From positions 1 to 24,591 of the forward strand of contig JAJRTI010000607.1 of NCBI GenBank assembly GCA_024278415.1: DNA of 24,591 nucleotides, given 5' to 3'. Both the position numbers and the translations under genes were made by a program. The stretch's first letter is position 1, and each line of letters begins with the position of its first letter. The notes under the pieces are model-generated. The model did no database searches, was not told the origin of the DNA, and worked only from the letters and a program-made list of their open reading frames with translations. This document shows, in pieces, positions 6,160-14,004 of the stretch. This stretch comes from Planctomycetota bacterium. GTDB lineage: Bacteria > Planctomycetota > Brocadiia > JAJRTI01.

Positions 6160-8598
6160 TCATGGGCCGTCTTGCGTAGTGACGCGAAGCGCGCCGCGGA
6201 TCGCGGCCGCTTGATCTTGGAGCCCCATGCGGTCGAACCCCTCCGTCGCGGCCGCCTTGTCGAGCCAGTATTGTGCGCGGCCGCGGTTGCCCAGCCGCAG
6301 GTAGCACTGCGCGGCATTCAGCGCGTTGCGCGCAAACTCGCCCGCGTCGTCGAGTTCCCAGGGCCGGGCGAGCCCTTGCTCGTACTGCTTCGCGGCCGCC
6401 TGCCACTTGCCCTCGGCCTGGTCGCAGTTGGCCAGCAGCAGCGCGGTGGGCAGGTACGTGCGGTCCACGAGCATCATCTTGTGGCAGGTGTTGCGCGCGA
6501 GCGCGATGCGCCCGCGGCCCAGGTCGCGGATGGCCTCGCGCTTGAGGGAGTCGATGACCGCGGCCTTGTACATCGCGCCGTGCCAGGGGTGCGCCTCGAG
6601 GGCCTTGTCCTGGCGATGGTGCTCGTACTTCGCCAGGGGCAGCATGAGCGCACCTATCGCGATCCACACGGCCATCCAGCGCCGGCGCACGTTGGCGAGG
6701 CACAGGCAGCGCAGGCCCCCGGCCGCGAGCAAGTTCGCCACGCCCGCGACGCGGGTGAAGTAGTGGGAGCTGTACGTGTTGGGGATGATGAGGGTGGGGT
6801 CGGAGGCCGCGCAGATGAGATACACGACACCGCCCGCAAACAGGAGGCATCCCGCAACGCGGTCGCGCTTCAGCACGACCGCCGCGGGCAGGAGGCAGCT
6901 TCCGATCGCGGTCCACCACGTGTAGTCGCACACCGCGCGGAGGAACGCGGCCCATGGCCTCACGCCGAGGCGCGCGAACTCCCCCGACGCGGGTACGTCT
7001 GCGAGGAGCGTCAGTACGATGGAGAACTTGCCGGCGAAGCTGCCGCCGAGCAGCGTGCGCCACCACGCGTCCCACACGCCCGTGGCCTGGCCAACGGCGA
7101 ACGCGGCCAGGCCGGCCGCGGCGACCGCGCCCGCGGTGAGTCCGAGCGCCGCGAACAAGCGCCGGCCCGCGGCGCGGGTCGAGAACACGTGAGCGAAGAG
7201 CAGCACCGGCAACGCCATGAGCCCGACCTTGGTCAGGCAGCAAAGCGCGGCGAAGAGGATGAGGAGCGCCGTGTTCGGAGTCCGGCCGTTCGGAGTCCCC
7301 CTGTTCAGCAGGAAGTAGGCGAATCCGAGCAGCACCACGATCGACGTGGTTCGCAGGCACGCGCCTTCGATGTTGGGCCGCACGAGCGTCGCGTACGCCA
7401 GCACTGGCAGCAGCGCACACAGCGTCTGCCACGGCCCGCGCACGCGCGCCAGGCCGCAGGTGATGGCAAAGACGATCCAGAGCTGCACGAGCCACACGAA
7501 GAGAAAACTCGCCATGCGATCCCCCAGCAGCACGAACGCGGCCATGCCCACGTACGAGCGCAACGGCAAGTGGGTGATCGTGTACCCGCCGCCATCGAAG
7601 ATCGTGCCGTCGTAGGAATACGTGAACGGCAGCACGTGGTCGCGCAAGTTGCGCGCGAGGCTGAGCTGCTCGCGCACGTCGCCTATGTCCCAAATCGCAT
7701 AGCGTTTCCGCACGCGTGCTTGGACTTCTTCCGGTGGGAGCCCCGTGAGGTCGAGGATCGAGAGCCGGCAGGCGGGGTCCGCGGCCTGCAAGCCGACGGT
7801 CAGCCTCTCAGTTCCTGGCGGCACAGGCAGATCGATGAGTTGCGTGTTGGGGGGGTAGTTGTGCGGATGGCGTTTGATGTCGAACGGCGGAGGGAAATAG
7901 TACGCGCCGAGCAGCTTGTCCCCGCGCTTGAACGTGACGTAGCACTCGCGCGTCGCGCGGACGAGCCACCGCACACGGCCGCCGTAGGTTTCGATCTCCA
8001 AGGACTCGCCTGGCGCGAGATCAGTGCCTTCATTCCAAACGTACCAGACGCCTCTGAACGGCTTGATCGGGGCATGCTTCTCGTTTGCGCGTGCGGGCGT
8101 TGGCGCAAGCTTCGCGAGCCGATAGAGGAAGTCGGGCGTGAGGAAGTCGTCCGGCGACCCAGGGATGGTGGGATGCGCGAGGAAGACGTAGCCCACGATC
8201 GCCGGCCCCGCGGCGACCGTCAGCCACAGGCCGCGGCCAGGACGCTGGACCCTCGCGAGCCGGCCCCGCCGGGCCTGCACGAGCGCGGCCAGCGCGGCGG
8301 ACGCGATGGCCGCCGCGGCAAGATAGCTCCAAGGCGTGACCACCTGGCCGCAGAGCTTGACCGCGGTGGATAGGACGATGACACACGCGTAGTTGATGCC
8401 CACCGTCGCGAGCGTGAAGGGGCCGAGCCGCGTCTCCCGAAGCATGAGCGCGGCGATGTAGACCCCCGGCACGAGATGCAGAATCGCCAGCCCGGCCACG
8501 ACGCGCAGCGCGTCCGCGGAGCCGCCCATCGCCAACGCGGCCGCGTAGCCGGCAAGGAGCGCGAAGACAAGCGCGTGCAGGTATCGCGTACGGTTCAC
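6160..8598 (-). CDS. large multi-pass membrane protein with C-terminal TPR-like region
   Basis: About 812 residues from GTG 8598. The frame extends to TTG 8667, but those 23 extra residues lack a hydrophobic start, whereas NRTRYLHALVFALLAGYAA fits a first membrane helix. About five transmembrane helices come first, then an extramembrane beta-rich stretch of roughly 180 residues (from TPDFLYRLAKLAP to DPACRLSILDLTG). About seven or eight more helices follow, and then a soluble C-terminus of about 160 residues that looks TPR-like (ALLLANCDQAEGKWQAAAKQ, NALNAAQCYLRLGNRGRAQ). The architecture recalls GT-C-type lipid-linked glycosyltransferases found in many environmental bacteria, but I see no diagnostic catalytic motif and assign no function. 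A tandem 'TPNGRTPN' sits between two helices, encoded by a short direct repeat near 7272-7300. It converges with the HEPN gene and lies downstream of the MCE operon on the same strand. Confidence 0.75.
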   Translation of the reverse strand: MNRTRYLHALVFALLAGYAAALAMGGSADALRVVAGLAILHLVPGVYIAALMLRETRLGPFTLATVGINYACVIVLSTAVKLCGQVVTPWSYLAAAAIASAALAALVQARRGRLARVQRPGRGLWLTVAAGPAIVGYVFLAHPTIPGSPDDFLTPDFLYRLAKLAPTPARANEKHAPIKPFRGVWYVWNEGTDLAPGESLEIETYGGRVRWLVRATRECYVTFKRGDKLLGAYYFPPPFDIKRHPHNYPPNTQLIDLPVPPGTERLTVGLQAADPACRLSILDLTGLPPEEVQARVRKRYAIWDIGDVREQLSLARNLRDHVLPFTYSYDGTIFDGGGYTITHLPLRSYVGMAAFVLLGDRMASFLFVWLVQLWIVFAITCGLARVRGPWQTLCALLPVLAYATLVRPNIEGACLRTTSIVVLLGFAYFLLNRGTPNGRTPNTALLILFAALCCLTKVGLMALPVLLFAHVFSTRAAGRRLFAALGLTAGAVAAAGLAAFAVGQATGVWDAWWRTLLGGSFAGKFSIVLTLLADVPASGEFARLGVRPWAAFLRAVCDYTWWTAIGSCLLPAAVVLKRDRVAGCLLFAGGVVYLICAASDPTLIIPNTYSSHYFTRVAGVANLLAAGGLRCLCLANVRRRWMAVWIAIGALMLPLAKYEHHRQDKALEAHPWHGAMYKAAVIDSLKREAIRDLGRGRIALARNTCHKMMLVDRTYLPTALLLANCDQAEGKWQAAAKQYEQGLARPWELDDAGEFARNALNAAQCYLRLGNRGRAQYWLDKAAATEGFDRMGLQDQAAAIRGALRVTTQDGP

Positions 8599-8608
8599 GT
8601 GGCCCAGT

Positions 8609-8632
8609 GTAGCCGAATCCGCCAGGATTCGG
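8609..8632 (+). repeat. GTAG-headed hairpin, copy A (GCCA loop)
   Basis: GTAG (8609-8612), stem CCGAATCC (8613-8620), loop GCCA, stem GGATTCGG (8625-8632), followed by GAGGGAG. The stem is perfectly paired. It has the same layout as the hairpins at 11229, 11297 and 19239, with compensated stem changes. It lies directly upstream of the membrane-protein start at 8598. Confidence 0.7.
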
Positions 8633-8698
8633 GAGGGAGAAGCTTCGCGGGGGAAGGCAGCTTCCAACGAATTCAGAAAGACAACGAATCCGGAGGCG

Positions 8699-8730
8699 AG
8701 GCGGAATGGACTCGGCTGTGCCGTCCGCCT
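8699..8730 (-). other. weak stem-loop downstream of the lipoprotein gene
   Basis: AGGCGGA (8699-8705) pairs with TCCGCCT (8724-8730). On the minus strand it follows the end of the MCE operon at 8767 and leads into moderately T-rich sequence. It is a possible transcription end signal, not a strong intrinsic terminator. Confidence 0.25.
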
Positions 8731-8766
8731 GCAGACCCCATGAGCCCGCGCGCCGCCCCCGAAAGC

Positions 8767-9333
8767 CTACCTGCCCGCCAGCGCGTTCGCCATGTCCTCC
8801 AGCGCTTCGTCGATGATGCTTTCCAGGGCCTTTGCGGCCGCGTTGGCGTAGGCCGTGGGCTTCTTGTCGGCAAGCGGTTCCTCGCGCTCGTAGAGCTTTG
8901 TCAAGAGGGCCTTGCCGGTGGCGTCGTCGATGAGCTTCAGTTCGATGGCCACGCGCGCGGTCTCCGCACCGGAGGACTCGAATGTAGCGACCGCGCCATA
9001 GAGCCGCGCGTGCTTGCCCGCTTGGGCCGGCTTGAACCGGCGTTGCACCGCCATGTGGAACTCTCGGGCGATGCACTTTTCGGGGGGCTGGACCCATCGG
9101 TTGTAATCGTCTTGTTCCAGTTCGCGGCCCCCGCGTCGCACGAGCATGCGCGTGCCGGCCGGCGCCATCATGCGGAACGGCTCGACGGTGACGGTGGCTG
9201 GGGTCGGCGAGGCTGGGGCGCCTGGCGTGGAATACCGCGTCTGCAAATCATAGAGCCGCACCCCCTGGTATTCGTGTTGGCCGACACAACCGGCCAACAC
9301 CATGAGGACGAGGCAGCGGGCGAACGTTTTCAT
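8767..9333 (-). CDS. ABC-type transport auxiliary lipoprotein (PqiC-like)
   Basis: This is a 188-residue lipoprotein. MKTFARCLVLMVLAGC carries a lipobox (LAGC) with Cys16 as the lipidated residue. The mature part has the alpha/beta pattern of the PqiC/LAM auxiliary lipoproteins (PF03886-like): YDLQTRY, a short proline-rich stretch, VTVEPFRMMAPAGTRMLVRRGG, WVQPPEKCIAREF, then VAIELKLIDDATGKALLTKLY. In this family the protein sits at the outer membrane and works with an MCE protein to move lipids across the periplasm. Its ATG overlaps the stop of the mlaD-like gene as ATGA at 9330-9333, so the two are translationally coupled. It is the last gene of the operon. Exact subfamily is moderate confidence; lipoprotein status is clear. 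Confidence 0.8.
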   Translation of the reverse strand: MKTFARCLVLMVLAGCVGQHEYQGVRLYDLQTRYSTPGAPASPTPATVTVEPFRMMAPAGTRMLVRRGGRELEQDDYNRWVQPPEKCIAREFHMAVQRRFKPAQAGKHARLYGAVATFESSGAETARVAIELKLIDDATGKALLTKLYEREEPLADKKPTAYANAAAKALESIIDEALEDMANALAGR

Positions 9334-10400
9334 TCTTCGCTCCAGATTTGGGATCGTGGCTTGCGCTTGCCGCGCACGAGCGCGCTGGGGTCTTCTTCGA
9401 GCGACTTGGCAAGCCCGTTGATGGAGTTGATCGTTTGGTCCAACTTATCGATGACCGGCTGGAGGTCGGCGCGCATGCGGCCGAAGCCCTTGAGCGCCGC
9501 CTCAGCCGCTCGGAGGCCGTCGCGAGCCGCGGCCAACGTCTCGCCGAGCTTGGCCTGCTTGAGCGTGGCCCGGGTGTCCTTCACGAGGCCCTCGACCTCC
9601 GCGAGAGCGGAGTTGAACTGGTTGACGCCTGTCTCCAGGCGCTGCCGCATCTGGTCCGCCTCGCGGTCCACCCGCGCGGTGACCTTGGCCATGTTCGTCA
9701 CCGCTTCGTCGAGGGACGTCAACATGCTGTCCACGCGCTTGTCCCGCACGAGCGAGTCGATGCCCGCGGCCAGGCGAGACACGTCCTTCACGAGCGTATT
9801 GGTGTCCTGGCCGATCTGGTCGAACGGCACGTTCGCGATCTTGGCCAGCGTCTCCGTCAGGTCCACCGTCACTCCCGCCAAAAGGGATGGCTGTGCGGGG
9901 ATGAAAAAACTGTTCGCCGGGCGCTTGTCCTTGTCGAGCGGATCGGCCGGCGCCGCGGCGTTGGGCTTGGCGTAGTAGTCGATCTGGATGAACTTCATGC
10001 CGGTGATGCCGGCGAACGCGAGTTGGCACCGGGCGCCGCGCTGGATCTGGTTGCTGAGGAGCCGCCAAAGCTGCTCGCGGTCGATCGCGCCGGACGTCTC
10101 GATCTCTGGGGAGATGTCCATGCGCACGACAATCTTCAGCTCTTCCTTGCCGGACGGCTGCGCGCCGGGTGCGACGCCCTGCTCGATTTTGATGGACGTG
10201 ACTTGGCCAATCGGCACGCCGCGGAACTTGACCGCCGCGCCGGCTTCGAGACCCTGCACGGACTCCGTGAAGACCGTGTGCACGTGGTACTTCTCCTCGA
10301 ACAATTGCCCGCCGGCGAAAACAAGGATGAACGCGACGAGCAGTACAGCCGCCGCGATCACGAAGATGCCGAGCTTGAACTTTTGGGACTCGGTGAGCAT
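9330..10400 (-). CDS. mlaD: MCE/MlaD family lipid-transport substrate-binding protein
   Basis: 356 residues from ATG 10400, which has AAGGA about eight bases upstream; longer in-frame extensions lack this. An N-terminal membrane anchor (GIFVIAAAVLLVAFILVFAGG) is followed by an MCE domain with VFTESVQGLEAGAAVKFRGV and PIGQVTSIKIEQG, the classic 'GL..G..V...G..VG.V' pattern. The domain carries a mid insertion GAQPSGKEELKIVVRMDI. The C-terminal half is long and helical (heptad-rich, residues about 180-340) and could form the tunnel-like coiled coil seen in longer MCE proteins. It should bind phospholipid in the periplasm and dock on the MlaE-MlaF inner-membrane complex encoded upstream. It is 58 bases from the mlaF stop, with a strong stem-loop between them. 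Confidence 0.93.
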   Translation of the reverse strand: MLTESQKFKLGIFVIAAAVLLVAFILVFAGGQLFEEKYHVHTVFTESVQGLEAGAAVKFRGVPIGQVTSIKIEQGVAPGAQPSGKEELKIVVRMDISPEIETSGAIDREQLWRLLSNQIQRGARCQLAFAGITGMKFIQIDYYAKPNAAAPADPLDKDKRPANSFFIPAQPSLLAGVTVDLTETLAKIANVPFDQIGQDTNTLVKDVSRLAAGIDSLVRDKRVDSMLTSLDEAVTNMAKVTARVDREADQMRQRLETGVNQFNSALAEVEGLVKDTRATLKQAKLGETLAAARDGLRAAEAALKGFGRMRADLQPVIDKLDQTINSINGLAKSLEEDPSALVRGKRKPRSQIWSEE

Positions 10401-10425
10401 TGGGGGATTCCTTCGTTCAACTGAC

Positions 10426-10454
10426 CCTCCCGAAGGTTGGCAGCCTTCGGGAGG
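10426..10454 (-). other. perfect intercistronic stem-loop between mlaF and mlaD
   Basis: CCTCCCGAAGG (10426-10436) and CCTTCGGGAGG (10444-10454) are exact reverse complements around a 7-base loop. It lies just after the mlaF stop codon in the direction of transcription. No T-run follows, so RNA processing, stability control or partial attenuation is more likely than full termination. Confidence 0.7.
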
Positions 10455-10458
10455 TTGC

Positions 10459-11214
10459 TTATGCCACGGTCTTCGTGCCGGCGCGGGTGAAAAACTCGCG
10501 CACCCACGCGTCTGCATGGGTCTTGGCGATCTCGGCCGGCTTGCCGCGGGCGATGATCTTCTGGTCGTGCAGCATGATGCACGTGTCTGCGATGCTGTAG
10601 ATGCTATCCAGCTCGTGTGTCACGATCACGACCGTGACGCCGAAATGGTCGCGCAGGTCGAGGATCAACTCGTCCAACTCCGCGGCCGAAATGGGGTCGA
10701 GCCCAGCCGACGGCTCGTCGAGGAAGAGCAACTCCGCGTCGAGCGCGAGCGCCCGCGCGAGCCCTGCGCGCTTCTTCATGCCGCCGCTGATCTCGTTGGG
10801 CAAAAAGTCCTCGAACCCGTCGAGCCCCACCGACGCGAGCTTGAGCCGCGCGATGGACTCGATGATATCGTCGGGCAAATCGGTGTGCTCTTGGAGCGGG
10901 AGGGTCACGTTCGCCAGCAGCGTCATAGAGCCAAAGAGCGCGCCGGACTGATAGAGCACGCCGAACGTCTGGTAGATCTCCTGCCACTCGTTTTCGTCGG
11001 CCTGCACGATGCTGCGGCCGTTGATCGTGATGTCGCCGGCCAGCGGCTTGTAGAGCCCAATCATGTTCTTGAGCAGTGAACTCTTGCCGCAGCCGCTGCC
11101 GCCGAGGATGACGAAGACCGTGCCCCGCGGAACCTCGAAGTTCTGCTGGTCCAGCAGCACGGTCGAGCCGTAGCCAATGGTCAGGTCGGTGGCTGTGATG
11201 ATGGGGTCGGTCAT
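10459..11214 (-). CDS. mlaF: MlaF-family ABC transporter ATPase
   Basis: 251 residues from ATG 11214 (MTDPIITATDLTIGYG). Walker A is GGSGCGKS at residues 38-45, the signature is ISGGMKKRAGLARAL, Walker B is LLFLDEPSAGLDP, and the switch histidine is in IVTHEL. The GGMKKR variant of the signature is characteristic of MlaF/Ttg2A-type ATPases, which energise lipid movement through MlaE. The protein acts at the cytoplasmic face of the inner membrane. It lies 125 bases after the mlaE-like stop, with repeat hairpins in the gap, and upstream of mlaD. The reading frame extends far upstream, but homology begins at this ATG. No strong Shine-Dalgarno is visible. Confidence 0.95.
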   Translation of the reverse strand: MTDPIITATDLTIGYGSTVLLDQQNFEVPRGTVFVILGGSGCGKSSLLKNMIGLYKPLAGDITINGRSIVQADENEWQEIYQTFGVLYQSGALFGSMTLLANVTLPLQEHTDLPDDIIESIARLKLASVGLDGFEDFLPNEISGGMKKRAGLARALALDAELLFLDEPSAGLDPISAAELDELILDLRDHFGVTVVIVTHELDSIYSIADTCIMLHDQKIIARGKPAEIAKTHADAWVREFFTRAGTKTVA

Positions 11215-11228
11215 AACGGAGTAGGGCG

Positions 11229-11252
11229 GTAGCTGCACGCGCCAGCGTGCGG
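11229..11252 (+). repeat. GTAG-headed hairpin, copy B (GCCA loop)
   Basis: GTAG (11229-11232), stem CTGCACGC, loop GCCA (11241-11244), stem GCGTGCGG, followed by GAAGGAGT. One pair is G-T; the others are Watson-Crick. It differs from copy C by a compensated T-A to C-G pair. Confidence 0.75.
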
Positions 11253-11261
11253 GAAGGAGTC

Positions 11262-11294
11262 GGATCGGACCGATCAGACAGACCGGTCCGATCC
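11262..11294. repeat. GGATCGG inverted repeat between hairpins B and C
   Basis: GGATCGGACCG (11262-11272) and CGGTCCGATCC (11284-11294) are perfect reverse complements around an 11-base loop. It contains GATCGG units like the tandem array at 19263-19316. Confidence 0.7.
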
Positions 11295-11296
11295 CA

Positions 11297-11320
11297 GTAG
11301 CCGCATGCGCCAGCATGCGG
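11297..11320 (+). repeat. GTAG-headed hairpin, copy C (GCCA loop)
   Basis: GTAG (11297-11300), stem CCGCATGC, loop GCCA (11309-11312), stem GCATGCGG, followed by GAAGGAGT as in copy B. Copies B and C are 68 bases apart in the same orientation. Confidence 0.75.
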
Positions 11321-11339
11321 GAAGGAGTGGCGAAACTCG

Positions 11340-12470
11340 TTACGGGAGGATCTGGAAAATGATCGTGAGGACCGAGTCGGCCACCACGACGAGGAAGATG
11401 CCGGACACCACGGCCGAGGTGGTCGACGTGCCCACGCCTTGCGCGCCGCCGTCCGTGCGCAGGCCGCGCAGGCAGCCGACCGCGGAAATGAGCAGCGCAA
11501 AGACGACGCTCTTGATGACGCCCTGCGAGATGTGCCACACGGTGATGTATTTCGTGGTTTCCTGGTAGTAGGCCGTGAACGGCAGATCGAGTTGCACCAT
11601 GCCGACGACGAAGCCGCCGGCGATGCCGAAGAGATCGCCGAAGAGCGTGAGCATGGGCATGACGAACGTGAGCGCGAGCACTTTGGGCAGCACCAGGAAG
11701 CGCGTGGGATCGAGGCCCATGGTCACGAGTGCGTCCACCTCTTCCGACACCTTCATGGTGCCGATCTCGGCCGCGAACGCGGAGCCCGCACGGCCCGTGC
11801 AGATCATGGCCACCATGAGCGGGCCCAGCTCCATGACGATAGACAGGCCCACCAGGTCGGCCACGAAGATGTCCGCACCGAACTGGTGCATCTGCATCGC
11901 GCCCTGGAACGCCAAGATGAGGCCCATGAGGAAGCAGAGCAGCGCCACAATGGGCACCGCGTCGCTCCCGGTGCGGGCCATGTAGAGGAGTGTGTCCTGC
12001 CACCGGACGAACTGCGGGTGGCGCGCCGCCAGCCACAGCGAGTGCGCGAGTTCGCCCACGAACGCGAGGATCGCCCGGCAATCGGCCAGGAAGCCGGCCG
12101 TGCTTTCGCCAACCTGAAGGGGCAGCGGCACGTTGCGGTCGACGCTGGAATCCGCCGCGTCGGCCTGGGCCAACTTCCGCAGCAACTCGTCGAGCCCCTC
12201 GCCCGTGTTCTGCCACTCGATCGTGCGGCCCGCCTCGGCGCTTGCGCGGGCCAGCGCACGCACCAGCGCTATCCCGTTGTGGTCGTGGCCCATCATGCCG
12301 TCGAGATCGACGGCCACCGTGTCGGCACTAGCGCCTGCTAAGATCCCTTTGAACTGGTCCATCGTCGCCACGACGTTTCGCCGCTCGACACGTCCCGTCA
12401 GCCGGAGTTTGATCCGCTTGGCGTTTTGCTCCTCCACGGACAACAGGGATTGGGCGTCCTGATCGCTCAC
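11340..12470 (-). CDS. mlaE: MlaE-family ABC transporter permease with N-terminal STAS domain
   Basis: 376 residues from GTG 12470, preceded by GGAGG (12481-12485) with a 10-base spacer. Residues 1-110 are a STAS-like domain (VAVDLDGMMGHDHNGIALVRAL). In many bacteria a separate gene (mlaB) supplies this domain; here it is fused. Residues about 155-376 are the MlaE permease: LLYMARTGSDAVPIVALLCFLMGLILAFQ, GLSIVMELGPLMVAMICTGR, AGSAFAAEIGTMKVSEEVDAL and GLDPTRFLVLPKVLA, all hallmark MlaE segments. It forms the inner-membrane channel for lipid exchange with MlaD. It is the first gene of the operon and is divergent from the FHA-protein operon, with a compact shared promoter region between them. 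Confidence 0.95.
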   Translation of the reverse strand: MSDQDAQSLLSVEEQNAKRIKLRLTGRVERRNVVATMDQFKGILAGASADTVAVDLDGMMGHDHNGIALVRALARASAEAGRTIEWQNTGEGLDELLRKLAQADAADSSVDRNVPLPLQVGESTAGFLADCRAILAFVGELAHSLWLAARHPQFVRWQDTLLYMARTGSDAVPIVALLCFLMGLILAFQGAMQMHQFGADIFVADLVGLSIVMELGPLMVAMICTGRAGSAFAAEIGTMKVSEEVDALVTMGLDPTRFLVLPKVLALTFVMPMLTLFGDLFGIAGGFVVGMVQLDLPFTAYYQETTKYITVWHISQGVIKSVVFALLISAVGCLRGLRTDGGAQGVGTSTTSAVVSGIFLVVVADSVLTIIFQILP

Positions 12471-12512
12471 GCGCGAGCAGCCTCCGGCAGATGGGCATTG
12501 AGTCGATAGGAG

Positions 12513-12521
12513 AATATATCA
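12513..12521 (-). promoter_or_regulatory. extended -10 element for the MCE operon
   Basis: On the minus strand TGATATATT is read from 12521 to 12513, a TGnTATATT extended -10. No good -35 hexamer is visible upstream. It lies about 45 bases before the mlaE GTG. Confidence 0.45.
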
Positions 12522-12572
12522 GAAGCGGGCGCGGCCATGCCAGCCTGGCCGGCTCCGGGTGTGGCCGCGACC

Positions 12573-12602
12573 TTGACCCCGGGCTCCTCGGCGGATTACG
12601 AT
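12573..12602 (+). promoter_or_regulatory. candidate promoter for the FHA-UroD-YceD operon
   Basis: TTGACC (12573-12578), an 18-base spacer, then TACGAT (12597-12602). Transcription would start near 12609, about 40 bases before ATG 12650. It is divergent from the mlaE promoter. Confidence 0.45.
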
Positions 12603-12649
12603 ATAGCCGCAGCCTGTCCTCCCTGTCCACCACCGTGCCCCCCGCCATC

Positions 12650-12961
12650 ATGCCCAAAGCCGTACTGACTTACGAATCCGGCGACGAGGCCGGCCCGTCG
12701 CACGAGTTTGAGCAACCGCAGATCCGCATCGGCCGCGGTTCTGAAAACGACCTGGTCACTCCGCCTGAGACGAGCGTTGTGTCGCGCGAGCAGTGCCTCA
12801 TCTTTTTCCACGACGGGTATTACTGGATCGAGGATTTGGCCAGCCGGCACGGCACGTTCGTGAACGACGAGCCACTCACTGTGCAGCAGATGCTGGTCGA
12901 GGGCGACGCGATCCGCTTCGGCATGACGGGGCCCGTGCTGCGGTTCCATTGGGAACGTTAG
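12650..12961 (+). CDS. FHA domain protein
   Basis: 103 residues from ATG 12650, consisting almost entirely of one forkhead-associated domain. IRIGRGSENDLV supplies the GR turn (Gly28-Arg29). VVSREQCLIFFHDGYYWIEDL contains the Ser45-Arg46 pair expected to contact phosphothreonine. SRHGTFVNDEPL has the conserved Asn, and GDAIRFGMTGPVLRF ends the sandwich. In most FHA domains the segment is SRxH; here the last position is Gln48, so phosphopeptide binding may be altered. FHA proteins read Ser/Thr kinase signalling; no kinase gene is in this window. The stop is five bases before the UroD-like start, so the two are co-transcribed. In-frame codons upstream of 12650 show no homology. Confidence 0.9.
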   Translation: MPKAVLTYESGDEAGPSHEFEQPQIRIGRGSENDLVTPPETSVVSREQCLIFFHDGYYWIEDLASRHGTFVNDEPLTVQQMLVEGDAIRFGMTGPVLRFHWER

Positions 12962-12966
12962 CGGCG

Positions 12967-13989
12967 ATGCCCACCGGCAAACAACTCGTCGCAAGCGCCA
13001 TCGCGCACGAAGAGACCGAGCGCGTGCCGTTCCACATCGACGTGACGCCGCCGGTGCGACGGCAGCTTGCCGAACACTTTGGCACGGACGACCTCGCGAC
13101 GGCCGTGGGCGAGCACTTGGCCATCGTGGGCGCCGGCACGGACAAGCCGCTCTACGCCGACCCGGCCGAGCACGGCGACGCGATCCGAGACGAGTTCGGC
13201 GTGCTGTGGCGCACAACTCCCGACGACCGCGGCTACGTGCTCCAGCACGCGCTCCCGGAGCCCACGCTCGACGGGTACGCCTTCCCCGACCCGCTGCGTC
13301 CCGGCCGATTCGACGCGGTGCCGGCCGCGATCGAGGCCAACGCCGGGCGCTTCGTCCTGGGCGTGGCCGGCGACCTGTTTGAGCGCGCCCACTTCATGCG
13401 CGGGCTGGACCGGCTGCTCATGGACTTTCTCCTGGACCCGGGCTTTGCACATGAACTGCTCGACCGCATCTGCGAGTACGACCTGGCTACGCTGGAGCGC
13501 ATGGCGGAGTTCGAGATCGACGGCATCTTCGTCAGCGACGACTACGGCCTCCAGCATTCGCTCATGATGCGGCCGGACACGTGGCGCGAGTTCATCAAGC
13601 CCCGGCTCGCGCGGCTCCTCGCGGCGGCCCAACGGCGCGGCCTGCCGTCGGTGCTCCATTCGTGCGGCTGCATCGACGCGATCATTCCCGATCTAATCGA
13701 GATCGGCCTCAGCGTGCTGCACCCCATCCAGCCGGAGGCCATTGACGTGTGGCGGCTCAAGCGCGAGTTCGGCCGCGACCTGTGCTTTTTTGGCGGCATC
13801 AGCACGCAGGGCCTGCTGCGCACCGGCTCGCCCGACGACGTGCGCCGCGAAGTCGAGCGCGCCAAGACCGTGCTCGGCGCCGGCGGCGGCTACATCCTCG
13901 GCCCCGGCATCACGATCCAGAAAGACTGCCCCCTCGACAACGTGCTCGCGCTCATGGACGCCGCGCAGGCCCCGCGGCAGAACGGATGA
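12967..13989 (+). CDS. UroD/corrinoid-methyltransferase family protein
   Basis: 340 residues from ATG 12967, a complete uroporphyrinogen-decarboxylase-fold TIM barrel (PF01208). KQLVASAIAHEETERVPF is the family N-terminus. LHSCGCIDAIIPDLIEIG (His231, Cys233) with Cys321 in ITIQKDCPLDN matches the His-x-Cys...Cys zinc site of MtaA/MtbA/CmuA-type methyltransferases. True HemE enzymes do not have this site. The protein is therefore more likely to act on a methyl-corrinoid or methyl-thiol substrate than in heme synthesis. No corrinoid-binding partner is encoded nearby, so the substrate is unknown. It lies five bases after the FHA stop and 15 bases before the YceD start, in one operon. Such paralogues are numerous in Planctomycetota and Lentisphaerota. 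Confidence 0.88.
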   Translation: MPTGKQLVASAIAHEETERVPFHIDVTPPVRRQLAEHFGTDDLATAVGEHLAIVGAGTDKPLYADPAEHGDAIRDEFGVLWRTTPDDRGYVLQHALPEPTLDGYAFPDPLRPGRFDAVPAAIEANAGRFVLGVAGDLFERAHFMRGLDRLLMDFLLDPGFAHELLDRICEYDLATLERMAEFEIDGIFVSDDYGLQHSLMMRPDTWREFIKPRLARLLAAAQRRGLPSVLHSCGCIDAIIPDLIEIGLSVLHPIQPEAIDVWRLKREFGRDLCFFGGISTQGLLRTGSPDDVRREVERAKTVLGAGGGYILGPGITIQKDCPLDNVLALMDAAQAPRQNG

Positions 13990-14004
13990 ACTGAAGAGAC
14001 ACAC

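Noticed and set aside
8599..8667. TTG-initiated N-terminal extension of the membrane protein
   Set aside because: The 23 extra residues overlap the REP-like hairpin and precede the natural hydrophobic start; GTG 8598 fits better.
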